This document shows positions 45,601 to 57,140 of a stretch of 64,000 nt of DNA, one piece after another; within the stretch, counting starts at the first letter, position 1; every line of letters begins with the position of its first letter. Under the pieces are notes generated by a model. That model worked only from the letters and a program-made list of their open reading frames with translations, searched no databases and was not told the DNA's origin. Location: assembly GCA_022036555.1 (NCBI GenBank), contig CM039133.1, positions 45,088,718 through 45,152,717 of the forward strand, read 5' to 3'. The stretch comes from Microstegium vimineum (Eukaryota > Streptophyta > Magnoliopsida > Poales > Poaceae). The translations under genes were made by a program, and so were the position numbers.

Positions 45601-46560
45601 TCGAGGGCGCTGGACGCTCTGAGTTTTGGCGTCGGACGGTCCGTCGAGGCGTCTGACACAAGGACGTTCTGACGTTAGCGTCCGTCGCGTTCGTCCGCGT
45701 GTGTGTGAGTTTGGCGCCAGACGCTGTCCATCGTCCGTCGCCCTGTGTCCGTTGCTTTGCTGTTTTGTCTCGATTTTCAGCGTTCACTGGAAACCCGACG
45801 GACGCTCCCTTAAGTGTCCGTCGCGCAGCGTCTGACGCCAACGAACGCTCACCCAAACGTCCGTCGCCCAGCGTCCGACGCCCTGCTTTCTGCTTCTCCT
45901 CTGCAAGGCTTTCTGGAAGGCCGACGGGCGATCTCTCAGCGTCCAATGCCTAGTGTCCGTCGCCCTGTTGCCCAGCGTCCGTCGCTTGTCTTTTGGATTG
46001 TTTTGCTTAGGGTTTTTGCCTCTTTCTCATAGGGGTTGAGAACTCTATCTTGGGGGTTTCCGGTGAGTTTTCCTCCACTGCCGGTGAGCACCCATCAACT
46101 GGGTTTGGTTTTTGGGAAGAGTGACCCGAATATTTCGAGAGAAATGAGACTCCCATTCACCCTCCTCCCTCTGGTCGTCGTTCTCAGTCCTTCACAAATT
46201 TACTTACTTTTGACCTTCAAGATAAATCACCGGGCGTCGTGCAAGCGTAGAGGGAGAAGGGAGGACCGCGGGACCTCGCAGGTACGGAGGTTTCCGAGTA
46301 GAGGAACTTGCAGGCTACCTGTCGTCTCCGTCCTGCCCCTGCCCGTCGGCGTCGTCCTCGTCCTCCTGCAACGGCTGCTGCTCCTGCACGTCGTCGTCGC
46401 CGCCCTCGTCCTCGTCCTCCTCCTGCTGTTGGGGCTCCTCCGCGACCTCGTCCTCCACCAGCGTGGGAGGACGAGGAGGCTGTCTCCTCCTGCGACCCCT
46501 GCCGGTCCCGGACGACGTCTCCCCCTCCATGGGACGTGACCTCACGTAGATCGAGTTCAC
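42619..46560 (-). pseudogene. Element B gene 2: TNPA-like Transposase_24 protein, split and stopped
   Basis: Exons read right to left. The N-terminal acidic exon (46560 to about 46315) has MEGETSSGTGRGRRRRQPPR and long Glu/Asp/Gln runs. After an inserted LTR the next exon (about 44170-43982) reads INGILGLLCKTHFPSLVEFA and EPAYTFEHYASAPDN with a TAG after VENKK. Then come YFKCEEGFEDRADAVLSKAC (ending at a donor near 43702), CPWWCANYPECWRAIVDKW (43642-43472), LDSHGGASCNTIQAFALSKM (about 43394-43085, ending in a TAG where the frame should run on), and a last coiled-coil exon AQIVAMDAQREADRQMQAAK with a Pro-rich tail (to 42619). These are hallmarks of the plant Ptta/En/Spm family. Two stops and the LTR make it non-functional. 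Unlike A and C, I see no protease domain here. Confidence 0.82.
44300..46197 (+). mobile_element. LTR (probably solo) inserted in element B gene 2
   Basis: The sequence between the two broken exons has retrotransposon-LTR character. It ends AGACTCCCATTCACCC then CGTTCTCAGTCCTTCACA, and shares blocks with 11335-12440. The region 45600-45990 iterates GCGTCCGTCGC/GCGTCTGACGC motifs. No gag or pol is present. The left edge near TGTATGTTCAGC is approximate, and no TSD could be fixed. Confidence 0.55.
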
Positions 46561-46706
46561 GTTCCTCTGACGTGATCACACCATCCTTTCTTAGTCACCT
46601 GTAATTGGAAATAATAAACAATAGATAATTAGTAAATAATTAGATTAATTAACAAGCAATTAAAAATAGAGTAATGTTACATGTATTTACTAAATCTTAC
46701 ATGTTT

Positions 46707-48975
46707 TTAGAAATAATCTGCATTATCCGGATTAGCTGGATCATAAGACTCATCATCACTATCAACCATATCCAAATAATCAGTTGTATCTGAAGTAGTA
46801 ATGTTGTCTTCGTTGTCATTGCCAACATGTAATCGTTCAAGCATTTCTAAATCCTTCATATTTTGCACCTCATGTCCTTCCTCCACGTCATCAACCAACT
46901 CATTATCTACGTCCATTACTACCGCTTCGGTTAAGTCTATCTCGAACCTCCCTTCTAGCCCATCTTCTTGAAAGAATTCTCCATCATATGTGTTTGTGTT
47001 GAAGTTGTAATCTTCATCGTTCGGAACAAGTAGTTTACCGTGTGGAGATACCTTGTGCACAATAGCCCAACCCTTAAGATGCTCGTTGGTTTGGCATGCG
47101 TATGTGGTATAGTAAACCTGTGTGGCCTGTTGAGTCACAATGTAGACATCATCTTCTTGATAGACAGAATCTTGTCGAATCTCAACTAGGCCAAGATGAG
47201 GGGTCTGTCTCGTCACTCTAGGATCAAACCAATGGTATTTGAATATGACAGAACAGAGAGGTTTTGTACCGATGGAATTTGCAAATGAAAGTTGATATAT
47301 TCCTTCACATCTTCTATAATAGTCTAGGCCATCAGTGCCAGGTGTACAAACACCGCTATTTATGGTTCGTTGATTTGGTCGACTCTGCTCGTAGCTTGTT
47401 GTGTGAAAACGATATCCATTCACATCATAACTAGTAAATGACTTCATCCTATAGGCACAACCATTTGCAACCTGTCTCAACTCGCTACTAATAGAGTCGT
47501 CGGTTTGAGCCTGCATTCAAGATAGATCGTTATATTATGCAAACATACCCACAACCTGAAAATTCAAAGTGGGTACAAGCTAAATTAGAAACTACCTTGG
47601 TTTTGAACCAAGAAATGAAATCAGGACTTCCTTGTCCAGCACCCTTCACAAGAAGGGTATCTGATTCCTGCGGGGTAGGATCCCGTGATTGATTCCAAAA
47701 GTGATGAAGGAATTCCCTGTACCAACGTGAAACAAAGGGTTAGCAGAGAAAAATTGATGCCATATTGAAACAAGATCGGGCTGAACTTACCCAATGTACG
47801 ACGCCACCTCGTTAAGGTTGGTCAACACATATAGCATGATGCAACACCACTCTTTATGTGTCAAGGACTTCGTGGTACCTGCACTTGCGCTTCCCAGTTG
47901 CCCTCGGAAAAGAATGAGGTTTGATTCATTTTCACCAGCATTGTAACGAATAGGTGGATTATGCACGCTTGAAAGGTTCTCGGTGCAGTATTTCTCTGTG
48001 AAGTTGGACACCTCCTCTAGAATGAATGCCTCGGTAATGGAAACCTCAATCTTGCTTTTATTTTTACATTTCGTGCGAAGAGTCTTTAGACTTCTCTCAA
48101 GTGGATAGCACCAATGGAATTGGACGGGACCCCACATTTTTGCCTCATAAGCCAGGTGCAATATCAAGTGTTGCATTGGATTGAAGAAACCGGGTGGAAA
48201 GATCTTCTCTAACTTACACAACAACACCGGCGCCACGTTTTCCAAGTCCTCAATCACGGTCCGAGATAACTCTTTGGAACATAGCTGGCGAAAGAAGTAG
48301 CTCAACTCTGCCAGCGCTACCCACACATGCTCAGGGATATAACCTCAAACCATCGCCGGAAGAAGCCGCTCAATCCATACGTGGTAATCATGACTCTTCA
48401 TACTATGGACTCGCAGAGTAGATAAGTTCACTCCCCGCCTCAGATTCGCTACATACCCATCAGGGAACATTAGCGTCTGTATCCATTGAAGTACTTCCTT
48501 CCTGTGTTTTCTGGCAAAGACAAAATCAGCCTTAGGCCTTTTCCATGTCTTGCCGTTGCCAGGAGGTTGCATCTCCTGATGTGGCCTATCACACAACGTT
48601 GCCAAGTCTACTCTGGCCTTAGGGTTGTCCTTTGACTTTTCAGTTTCCATGAGGGTTCCCCATAGCGACTCGGCCACATTCTTTTCAGTGTGCATTACAT
48701 CAATTGTATGTGGCAGAAGGAGGTCATCAAAATAGGGGAGTCTCGTCAACCCCGACTTATGAGTCCACATGTGTTCCTCACCATACCCCGCAAAACGACC
48801 ATCTGTATTGGAAACAAGAGCCTCTATTCGAACCCTATCCTCAGCACTAGTACTCATCAACGGTGGAGGGTCATTCACTATGACACCTTTTGTAAAGTTC
48901 TTTATGTCTTGTTTGAATGGATGGTCAAGAGGGAGGAATTGACGATGTTTGTCGAATGACGAATATTTGCGGGTC
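46707..48975 (-). pseudogene. CACTA transposase (TNPD type), element B, C-terminal half
   Basis: The minus-strand reading enters at about 48975 in the late Transposase_21 region (SSFDKHRQFLPLDHPFKQD). It continues through HTIDVMHTEKNVAESLWGTL and then DUF4218 (SMKSHDYHVWIERLLPAM). One in-frame TGA at 48345-48347 interrupts before GYIPEHVWVALAELSYFFRQ. The exon ends at a good donor (47791). Exon 2 (47716-47596) reads EFLHHFWNQSRDPTPQESDT. Exon 3 (47510-46707) carries DUF4216 (VNGYRFHTTSYEQSRPNQRT, then IFKYHWFDPR) and an acidic tail ending NPDNADYF. The Transpos_assoc domain and most of Transposase_21, including the first acidic motifs, are missing. Apart from the truncation and one stop, the splice sites and frames are intact. 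Confidence 0.9.
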
Positions 48976-50186
48976 TGGCAAAACCGGCAGTGATGAATCT
49001 TCACTGCCGGTTCCAGCCACGAACCGGCAGCGAACCGACAGTGAAGGTCCTCATCACTGTCGGTTCGTAATTTGAAAAAACAGATTTGTAAATTGATTGT
49101 TTGAGCCACTAAATGAATTCAAATGAAAAAATTGTGAACTACAAAGTTTCATAACTTTTCGAGATCTACAACTTTCATGTACAAAGTATTTTCATCCGAG
49201 GTCGTTTACAAAAATTTGAATTTCAAATTTTACACATTCGAACGTATTTTTCGGCCACTAAACGATTTCAAATGAAAAAGTTGTGAACTACAAAGTTTCA
49301 TAACTTTTCGAGATCTACAACTTTCATGTAGAAAGTTTTTCCATCCGAGGTTGTTTACAAAAATCAAAAAAGACAACTCTACAGGTATATCAGTGCCGGT
49401 TGCAGCCACGAACCGGCACTGAAGCTCATCATCACTGCTGGTTCGTGGCTGGAACCGGCAGTGATATCATGTCCACTTTCACTGCCGCTTCTAGCCCCTA
49501 GCCACGAATCGGCAGTGATGATGAGCTTCAGTGACGGTTCGTGGCTGGAACGACACTGATGTACATGTACACTGATTTTTTTTATTTTTGTAAACTACCT
49601 CCGATGGAAAAACTTTGTACATGAAAGTTGTAGATCTCGAAAATTTATGAAACTTTGTAGTTCACAACTGTTTCCTTTTAAATCGTTTAGTGGCTGAAAA
49701 ATACGTTTTAATGTGTCAAATTTGAAATTCAAATTTTTGTAAACGACCTCGGATGAAAAAACTTTCTACATGAAAGTTGTAGATCTCGAAAAGTTATGAA
49801 ACTTTGTAGTTCACAACTTTTTCATTTGAATTCGTTTAGTGGCTCAAACAATCATTTTACACTCGGTTTAGTATAGAATATGAGGAAGGACTAACGAATC
49901 TAGAAATAAATAAGTCATGGGTGGAGTGGTAGAGGAGGTACTGCACGAGGGTGAGGTCTTGGGTTCGAATCCCGGTCGAAGCGTATTCGTGATTTTGACG
50001 TGAAAAAATGCGCGACTTGCCTCTCCCAGATTTTAAATATTTTTTTTCGATTTTAAAAACACGATTTTGTTCTAGACATCCATCACTGCCGGTTCGTAAC
50101 AAACCGGCAGTGATGTGCACCCTCGTCACTGCCGAAAGCTCAGTATCGGTTCAAAATCCGGCACTGATTACGCATTCTGTAGTAGT
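48976..50186. mobile_element. CACTA fragment (CACTGCCGGTT family), right terminus only
   Basis: The right end CGCATTCTGTAGTAGTG stops at 50186. Inside are CACTGCCGGTTC arrays at 48980-49070, 49395-49560 and 50080-50170, several AAAGTTGTAGATCTCGAAAA/inverted blocks, and the tRNA-like cassette. The left terminus is missing; the array starts abruptly against element B's transposase. CTG lies at both borders (about 48975 and 50187), a hint of the original 3-bp TSD. It is a relative of 8185-9098. The remainder, 50187-50316, holds no gene I can support. Confidence 0.75.
49915..49985 (+). other. tRNA-like cassette inside CACTA fragment
   Basis: TGGAGTGGTAGA (49922-49933) matches a pol III A box. 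GGGTTCGAATCCC (49961-49973) is a perfect T-arm with a 7-base loop and consensus B box. It is closely related to 8768-8845, including the surrounding GTCATGGG and the downstream GCGA/TTTTNACG sequence. Confidence 0.62.
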
Positions 50187-50329
50187 GCTGGGGCACTTGA
50201 CAACCGTCCTGTTTCCGATAGTGTATAAGCATCTTTGAAGAGAAAGCTGACAATTTTGAAAGACTGACGAAGCTAAGTCACCGTACAAATCTCGCTGTCA
50301 ATAAGAACATCGCTTACACTACTATAGGA

Positions 50330-50569
50330 TTGATTTACCGCAGCGTTGGCCTTTGGCGCCCGGAAGCGGACGTCTTAAGCGTCCGCTGCGGTAAACCGGT
50401 GGCCGGCTTGGGCAGCTGACCACTGCGTTGCCCGCTGCGGTTATTCTATTTACCGCAGCGGGCCACATTTACCGCAGCGGGCGAATTATGTTGTCCGCTG
50501 TTGTAAATGCTCATTTACCACAGTGGGCGAATTATGCTGCCCGCTGTGGTTATCCCCTCCCAATATATA
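50330..50569 (+). promoter_or_regulatory. Terminal array and TATA box of element C gene 1
   Basis: TTTACCGCAGCGGGC and the inverted GCCCGCTGCGGT recur to about 50550. A TATATA box lies at 50564-50569, followed by a CT-rich leader. Two similar leader segments (AGAGCTTTGATTTAGGG at 50669 and 50994) look like a duplicated leader or intron part. Confidence 0.65.
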
Positions 50570-51172
50570 GCAGCAGCCCTCCATCCTTCTTCCCCACGAC
50601 TTCTCCTCTTGCAAAACGTGAGGGGAGGTTTTGTCCGAATTTTTCACCAAATCTTCAAATTCAGTTTTAGAGCTTTGATTTAGGGGAGTATGACACAAAT
50701 AGAGGTACATGATTGCTCTCCCACCTCTCTTTTTCCCTCGTTTTCTCTCTTTTTAGTGCAATTCTCCTCATGTGGATCTAGATCTAGATCCATGGGATCC
50801 ACATGCATGGATCTAGATCTAGTTTGTGTTTTTAGTCTAGTTTCTTTATAGATCCATGTCTAGATCATATAAAACATGTGTTTTTCACTCTAGATTCACC
50901 GGTGTGGCTAAAGTTTTGTCGATTTTGATCTCTCATCTTGTTGGGGGCGGAGTTATTGTCGATGTTTTCACTAAATCATCAAATTGAGTTTTAGAGCTTT
51001 GATTTAGGGAGGAGAGGACAATAAGAGGTACATGATTGCTGCACACCTTTATATTTTCTCATTTATTCTCACGATGACTATTGCGATATGTCTCATCATG
51101 TGTGTACTCTAGATTCATGAAGTAGATGTTTTTTATATAGCACTTTGTTGTTTTGTCGTGTGTTAAGCTACG

Positions 51173-53906
51173 ATGGACAGGTCCGAATGGATGTACCACA
51201 TTGATAGAGTGCTTGATCTTCGGTACCTTAGTGAATTGAGGAAGTTTATGGCATATGCGAAAGCTCATCGTGCTAGTTTGAAGCGGACGACAACCGTATG
51301 TCCATGTTCTAAATGCCGGAACCTCAGAGGCTACTTAGATGGTACGGTGCAATCACATCTGATTGTCAACGGGTTTATGGAGGGTTACACGGTTTGGACT
51401 TCTCATGGTGAACAAAGTCTCGATGCGAGTTGCGGTGTATTTGGAGTGAGCTCGTCAACGGCGACGGTGAACAACCAAGATCATGTTCGACCACCACCAC
51501 CTTTCGTTCCAGTGTCAGCCGCCACCGACGATGGCAACAATTCTCGTGACTACATCACAGTTGAAGAATTATCAGATGATGATGGTGCCGATGATGGTGA
51601 CACTACTGAAGATGCTACTCTGAGGGAACCCAAAGATGTCCAGCTCTTTGAGGATCTAGTCAACCACATCGACGAGGATGATGTTATGTTTGGCAACCCA
51701 AAGTGGTTGGATAATTTCAGGGAGATGAAGCAGGCGGCAATTGATCCTCTGTACCAGGATGGTGGAAAATGTCTGGAGGGGTGCACGGCGCTCCGTTTCA
51801 ACCTCCATATGCTGATGATGAAGGCTCAACATGGTTGGTCAGACCTTGGCTTCAACGAGCTGTTAAGCTACCTTTCTACGACGTACCCTACGGGAGGTAA
51901 CAAGGTGCAAGCTAATACATATCGAGCGAAGAAGCTCATCCGTCCAGTGGCGATGAAAGTTAGAAAGTTTGATGCTTGCCCTAACCACTGCATCATGTAC
52001 CAGGGCGAGAAGTATGAGAACATGACGGAATGTCCACACTGTGGATTCAGTCGGTACAAGAGGAATGCTGGTTGTCGCGTGGATGCTGACAACATTCTTC
52101 CGAACAACAAGAAGAAAAAGCCCAGTGTTGCGGCCAAGCAGATCTCGGCTCAGCAAGACGAGGAAGAAAAAGGTTACACGCTGAGGAAAAGCCCTGCGCT
52201 ATCCGTGTGGTACCTACCTGTGGTTGATCGTCTACGTGCACTGTTTGGGAATCCATAGGATGCGAAGCTGATGTCATGGCATGCATCTCCTGATCGGGTC
52301 AAGAACGATGGCAAGCTACGACACCCCTCCGATGCACAGCAGTGGAAGGATTTCGATAATGAGTACCCTAAGTTTCGTGACGAGTCTAGACATGTCCGAT
52401 TCGCGCTGAGTACCGATGGGATGAAGTCGTTCGGTGAGCTAAGCAGCTCGCACAGTACTTGGCCAGTCGTCCTCAGCATCTACAACCTATCTTCATGGGT
52501 GTGACTGAAGCGCAGGTACCTTATGTTGACGATGCTTATCTCTGGACCGAGGCAACCCGGCAATGATATAGATGTCCTCCTAGAGCCGCTCATGGAGGAA
52601 ATGCAGATGTTATTCGATGTTGGGGTCGAGATGATGGATGCGTACAAAAAGCAGAGCTTCACACTTAAAGTCATCATCTTTGTCACCATCACTGATTACC
52701 CCGATCTCTTCTCACTATCGGGGCAAATCAAAGGGAAGACTGGATGTGTAGTTTGCATCGACGGGACTTGGTACACTTACCTTTCGAGTTCCACCAAGCT
52801 GGTGTACACTCAGCATAGAAAGTTCCTTAAGGCCAAACACAGGTATCGAAGAAGTGATATGAATGAATACTTTGACAATAAGGATGAGCCACAACGACTT
52901 CCAATGTCGCAGACAAAGTGGGGTCCAAAGGTGTATGAGATGGTGAAGGAAATGGATGACATCGAGTTCGGTAAGAAGAAGAAAGCAGAGGAAGGGACAA
53001 AACCGACTAGGAAGCGAAAGCGCGACAAGCAGGCATCTCCTGATGACGATGTCCCAGTCATCTCTTTCAAGAAGAAGTCAATCTTCTTCAAGTACCTGTC
53101 GTACTGGAAAACACTACATACACCTCATGCAATCGACTGCATGCACCTCGAGAAGAATGTGTTTGAGAGCACGATCGGTGTTCTGCTAGACATCCCAGGC
53201 AAGACGAAGGATGGGATCAAGTCACGGACCGATCTTGTCAACCAGGGCATTAGAAAGGAACTCCACCCTGGAAAGCCTCAGAACGGTAAAGTTGATATCC
53301 CATTGGCTGCATACAACCTCACGCATGCTTGAGGGGTATCAAGGTGCCGACCGGTTTCTCCTCCAACATCAAGAGCCTGGTCTCCATGAAAGACCTCACA
53401 ATGACCGGCTACAACTCACATGACTGTCACGTCATGCTCACGGTGTTCCTTCCAATATTAATAAGAGCTATCAGTCCAAAATATGTGAAGATGGTGGTAA
53501 CCCGTATATCATACTTCTTTAACTTCATCACGCAGAAGGTCATCGATAAGGCAGAGTTGCCTGCCTTAAAGGAATTCATCGTGGAGACCCTCTGTCAGCT
53601 CGAGATATGCTTTCCACCGGCTTTCTTTGACATTATGCCACACCAGATGATGCACATGGTTGACCAGATCGAGCAATTGGGCCCAGTGTACCTACACCAG
53701 ATGTGGATGTACGAGCGCTTCATGTCCACCGTGAACAGGTACGTCCATAACCGTGCTTACCCTGAAGGTTCTATGATCGAGGCGTACACAACCGAGGAGT
53801 CAATCAACTGGTGTATGAGGTACATTAAAGACGCGACGGCGATTGAGTTGCCTGTTCACCCGCACGAGGGAAGAACCGAAGGGAAAGGGTGCGTGGGCCG
53901 GAAAGT
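51173..53906 (+). pseudogene. CACTA transposase (TNPD type), element C, N-terminal and central part
   Basis: The ATG at 51173 begins MDRSEWMYHIDRVLDLRYLS, the Transpos_assoc domain with VCPCSKCRNLRGYLDG and the VNGFMEGYTVWTSHGE end. An acidic linker follows. Transposase_21 shows KKLIRPVAMKVRKFDACPNH, TECPHCGFSRYK, ALSTDGMKSFGEL, GPRQPGNDIDVLLEPLMEEM and GKTGCVVCIDG, then HTPHAIDCMHLEKNVFEST. Two in-frame stops occur in otherwise continuous frame (TAG 52256-52258, TGA 52502-52504). Near 53330 a small deletion removes several residues and shifts the frame before LRGIKVPTGFSSNIKS. DUF4218 continues (GYNSHDCHVMLTVFLPILI, YLHQMWMYERFMSTVNRYVH) until the nested CACTA interrupts the codon after GRKV at 53906. 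The gene resumes at 57725. Confidence 0.9.
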
Positions 53907-55559
53907 CACTACAGCATGCCCCTTCATACAAGGCATTTAAAAATGCCTTCAAAAACTTTTTGAGGCATACTAAGAATGCCTCTATAAACTAGACTTAAAA
54001 GGTCTTTTGAGGCATTTTTTGAGAATACCTTCTAATATCAGGTCTTTTGAGGCATTTTTTGAGAATGCCTTCTAATATCAGTATATACAAAGGCATTTTG
54101 TAGATGCCTATAATAGTTTTTGAAGGCATTCTCTATAAGCTTTCAAACATTAGTGGAGGCATTATTAAAATGACTCCAAAAACAAGCTAAATTAGCACAA
54201 ATCATTCGAGAATGAACCAATGTAAGCATACATTAATAATATATCCATCCAAATATTAAAATCTTCCATACAGACATAAGTTTCTATCTCCAAATTATTG
54301 GCAGGTGACCATCATAGCATAGTCTAAAACAATACATGCAGGAGACAAGATGACAGAGGAAACCTCAGACTGAACAATGGTAGGGCGAGGATGTTTAGAA
54401 AATGCAAATCAACAAGACACCATAAGACAAGTCGCTAAGGCAATACCTCAACTAGTGCTAATGTATCAAATGGATGTCGATCCATCACATCCTTCTCTGA
54501 TTCACGGCGTTTTGTGAAAGGTCATGGCAACACTCTAGTCCTGCAACAATGGTACGGTGGTTTAGAAACAGAGTTCAACAATGTTCGTTCACCAACATGA
54601 AAAAGTGACTTCACCAACATGAAAAGTAAATTGCCAAGCATGGGAAAAGTCACAGCAAGAAGATTTTAGTGTAAGACTTATATTTCAAACTACAGTACTT
54701 CAACGCTAGCTGTAGAGCAAGTTACAAAACACAGATAGTAAAGCAACAAGTAGAGAAGAAAAACTCATGTGCCGACACTAGTAGTTGGGACCATATTAGC
54801 ACACTCCATGATTGATAAGAAATTGTCATGGATAAAACAGTGTGGTGTCTAAGCATGCCTGTATGTACTATAAATCAAGTGTTTTTAAAGACAAATGGAA
54901 CACCAATTGTCTAGGTGACACATAGACACTCATGTGGCACTGAAGGAAACATTCAATAAAATTGATTGTTAAAGTACAACAGACTACGATCGCAAAAGAA
55001 AAATCTCACATTCTCACTAATCCAAAGCAGAGCGCAATGTACAAGTCCAATCATGCCTGCACCATTAGCATTGATAGTTCCGGATATCTATAAATCTATT
55101 AGCAAAACATCAAGACACTACAACTTCGATTCATATTGATATCATCTATGAACTAATTAGTCGTGATGACGACATTTAGGCTCTGAACTAATCATGCCTG
55201 AGTATAAATCCCTGAGATTGAAGTGGTTAAGGATAAACAATATTTACCTTTCCCACAAACCATCAATTTCTTTGGCTGGTAAGGACCATCTTCACTCAGC
55301 TACAACATAACAAAATGAGCTTGAGGTGAATAAACTGGACAACAGCTATTGCATTGAATGGATACAAAAGGTTTGGTAATATAAGTATGAAAAATTGGTG
55401 AATGATTTTTTTTAAGGAAAAACTACATATTTTCTCATTCACTATATTCAGGACTGGACCAAAGTCCATATATAAGCTTCTGAAAAGCACAAACAGGCAC
55501 ACACATATAGAAAAAAAAATACAATAAAAGATGCCACTATAAGGTGGTGTAGGTCTTAC

Positions 55560-55760
55560 CAGTGCTCCTCCATCCTAGAGGACCAACTCATTTGTTACTG
55601 GATCTTTCTAGATAGCAGCGCTAAGACCAACGCCACTGCTCCCTAGCCCAGTGGTCTACACTCCTCTTGGTGCAACATTGGTGATAAGCTTCAGAAGTGG
55701 ACTCTTTGCAACACTAGGATCTCCTATCAACCTTATGTGCAGATCTCCTCTGATCTGTAC
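55560..55760 (-). pseudogene. MCM7: Captured MCM7 exon (replicative helicase), broken
   Basis: MCM7 is a subunit of the MCM2-7 helicase that unwinds DNA at replication forks. The minus strand reads [20 protein letters not shown], then [28 protein letters not shown] and KDPVTNEL, ending GGAL at a GT donor (55559-55558). This is the Walker A region of MCM7 (family form GDPGVAKSQLLK) with the TTGRGSSGVGLTAA segment that follows. Three in-frame TAG codons interrupt it, where Tyr, Gln and Glu are expected. Only about one exon's worth is recognisable, flanked by intron-like sequence, so the capture was from genomic DNA rather than mRNA. MCM7 rather than another MCM is my best reading. Confidence 0.8.
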
Positions 55761-56819
55761 ATTTTTCAGTCAATAATGAGATATGAACAGTTGAACAGTT
55801 GGAGAGAACAAAGCCTTGGTTGGAAATGAAAGTCATACTGTAAGGAAAGTATGCAATGAACTTGTACTGTTAGATTGTCTTAGTCTACAACATAACAAAA
55901 AAACACAAAGAGAGTCCACCATTATTAATTGCATGTCTCATATGGTAGAACAAAAACCAATATGAATTGACTGAATATTGAAAATTTTGGAGGGCTGATA
56001 AAGCTCCAATTCACAGCTCAATGCTTCATATGTTCTGCATTCTCACATTTACTAATTCAATGACACTAAGGTAAATGGGAAGAAAATTTTAAAGATTGGG
56101 TATGTCATATGCTGCCTTAAGAGCACATGTTAATATGGTTAATTTCTCTGCTCGAGGTGCTATTGTCTGCTATAGCCATGCATCCTCCAGGGTGAAAGCA
56201 GAGGTGCAGAGAGTAAGCACGTCATGGTGGAGCAGTGAACTAGAGCAGTGCAAACTAATCAGTCATACAGAGCCTTAGTTGGATGCACATCTTATCCTAC
56301 AAAATTTGAAATAACACAAAATTTCAATTACTTTTCCACCATAACCATACATTGCATTGCCCACAACTATACAGAACAGCTATATGGAGGGTTGAGCTCT
56401 GATAGGGAAATGTTGCATGCAAGGAAATCGATTCAGTGTCCAGGATACATGAGACTGCAAGTCGGATTAGTAAACAATAAAAAAGGCAATACAAACCTAA
56501 ACTTAAGTGGAATTTCACCAAGCATGTTACCTGCATAGAACATCTCTCCCCAAACCAATCTCAACCAGTAACCCTCTGACGTGTCAAATATCTCTCCACA
56601 ACATGCCTAACTACCAATGTTAGGCCTTCGCATCTATCCTTCTGGTATTCCATCTCTGTGGGGGTGGGGATAAGGGGATTGGAGAGGACAACATGGAAGA
56701 GAAATCAGAAATCAGGAATCAAGAGGTGCTGACCTTGGCCGTCGAGGTCTCCATGTAGATCGAGATCGATGCAGCCCAGAGAAGGTGGACGAAGCGCATC
56801 AGAATCTCGGCGAAGCCCA

Positions 56820-57140
56820 AAATCTCCCCGCACCGCCCGATGTAGACGCGTCGTCTCCTCGCAGCCCGGACATCCCTTCGCGTGCCGCCCGACGTAGCCG
56901 CGCCACCTTCTCAAAGCTGCACCATCCCTTCCCACGCCACCCGATGCAAGCAGGCAGCCTTCTCTTGTCGCGCCGTCCTCCCTGCGCTGCCCGATGCAGG
57001 CATGCCGCCTCCCCGCAGCCTCGCCGTCATCCTTGCGCCGCCCGATGCAGCCACACCGCCTCCCCGCAGCCGCGCGGTCCTCCCAGCACCGCCCGATGCA
57101 GCGGCGCCGCCGCCCCCACAGAGGCCCGCGCTGTATCGGG
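56820..57140. repeat. GC-rich tandem repeat in captured region
   Basis: About five degenerate copies of a roughly 55-bp unit containing CCGCCCGATGCAG and CCGCCTCCCCGCAGCC. Composition contrasts with the AT-rich remainder of the nested CACTA, which suggests a captured 5' exon or leader. Confidence 0.75.

Larger units (their letters stand above)
41502..48975 (-). mobile_element. CACTA transposon B, minus strand, 5' part missing
   Basis: The preserved end CACTACCGGATTTGCC at 41502 is followed by dense GCCGAGAGC/GCCGAGTGC arrays to 42180. Both genes point left: gene 1 (transposase, 46707-48975) and gene 2 (42619-46560). The expected right-hand terminus is absent; the transposase is cut at about 48975, where a fragment of another CACTA begins. 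An LTR (about 44300-46197) sits within gene 2. The terminal family equals that of the non-autonomous elements 9959-11155 and 27177-28565. The base triplet before 41502 is TAT. Confidence 0.8.

Noticed and set aside
46217..46604. Plus-strand frames over the acidic exon
   Set aside because: These are shadows of the minus-strand Glu/Asp-rich exon of element B gene 2.
50187..50316. Continuation of element B transposase beyond the CACTA fragment
   Set aside because: Minus-strand frames give only a weakly plausible join (YRKQDGCQVPQ), not clear enough to claim.
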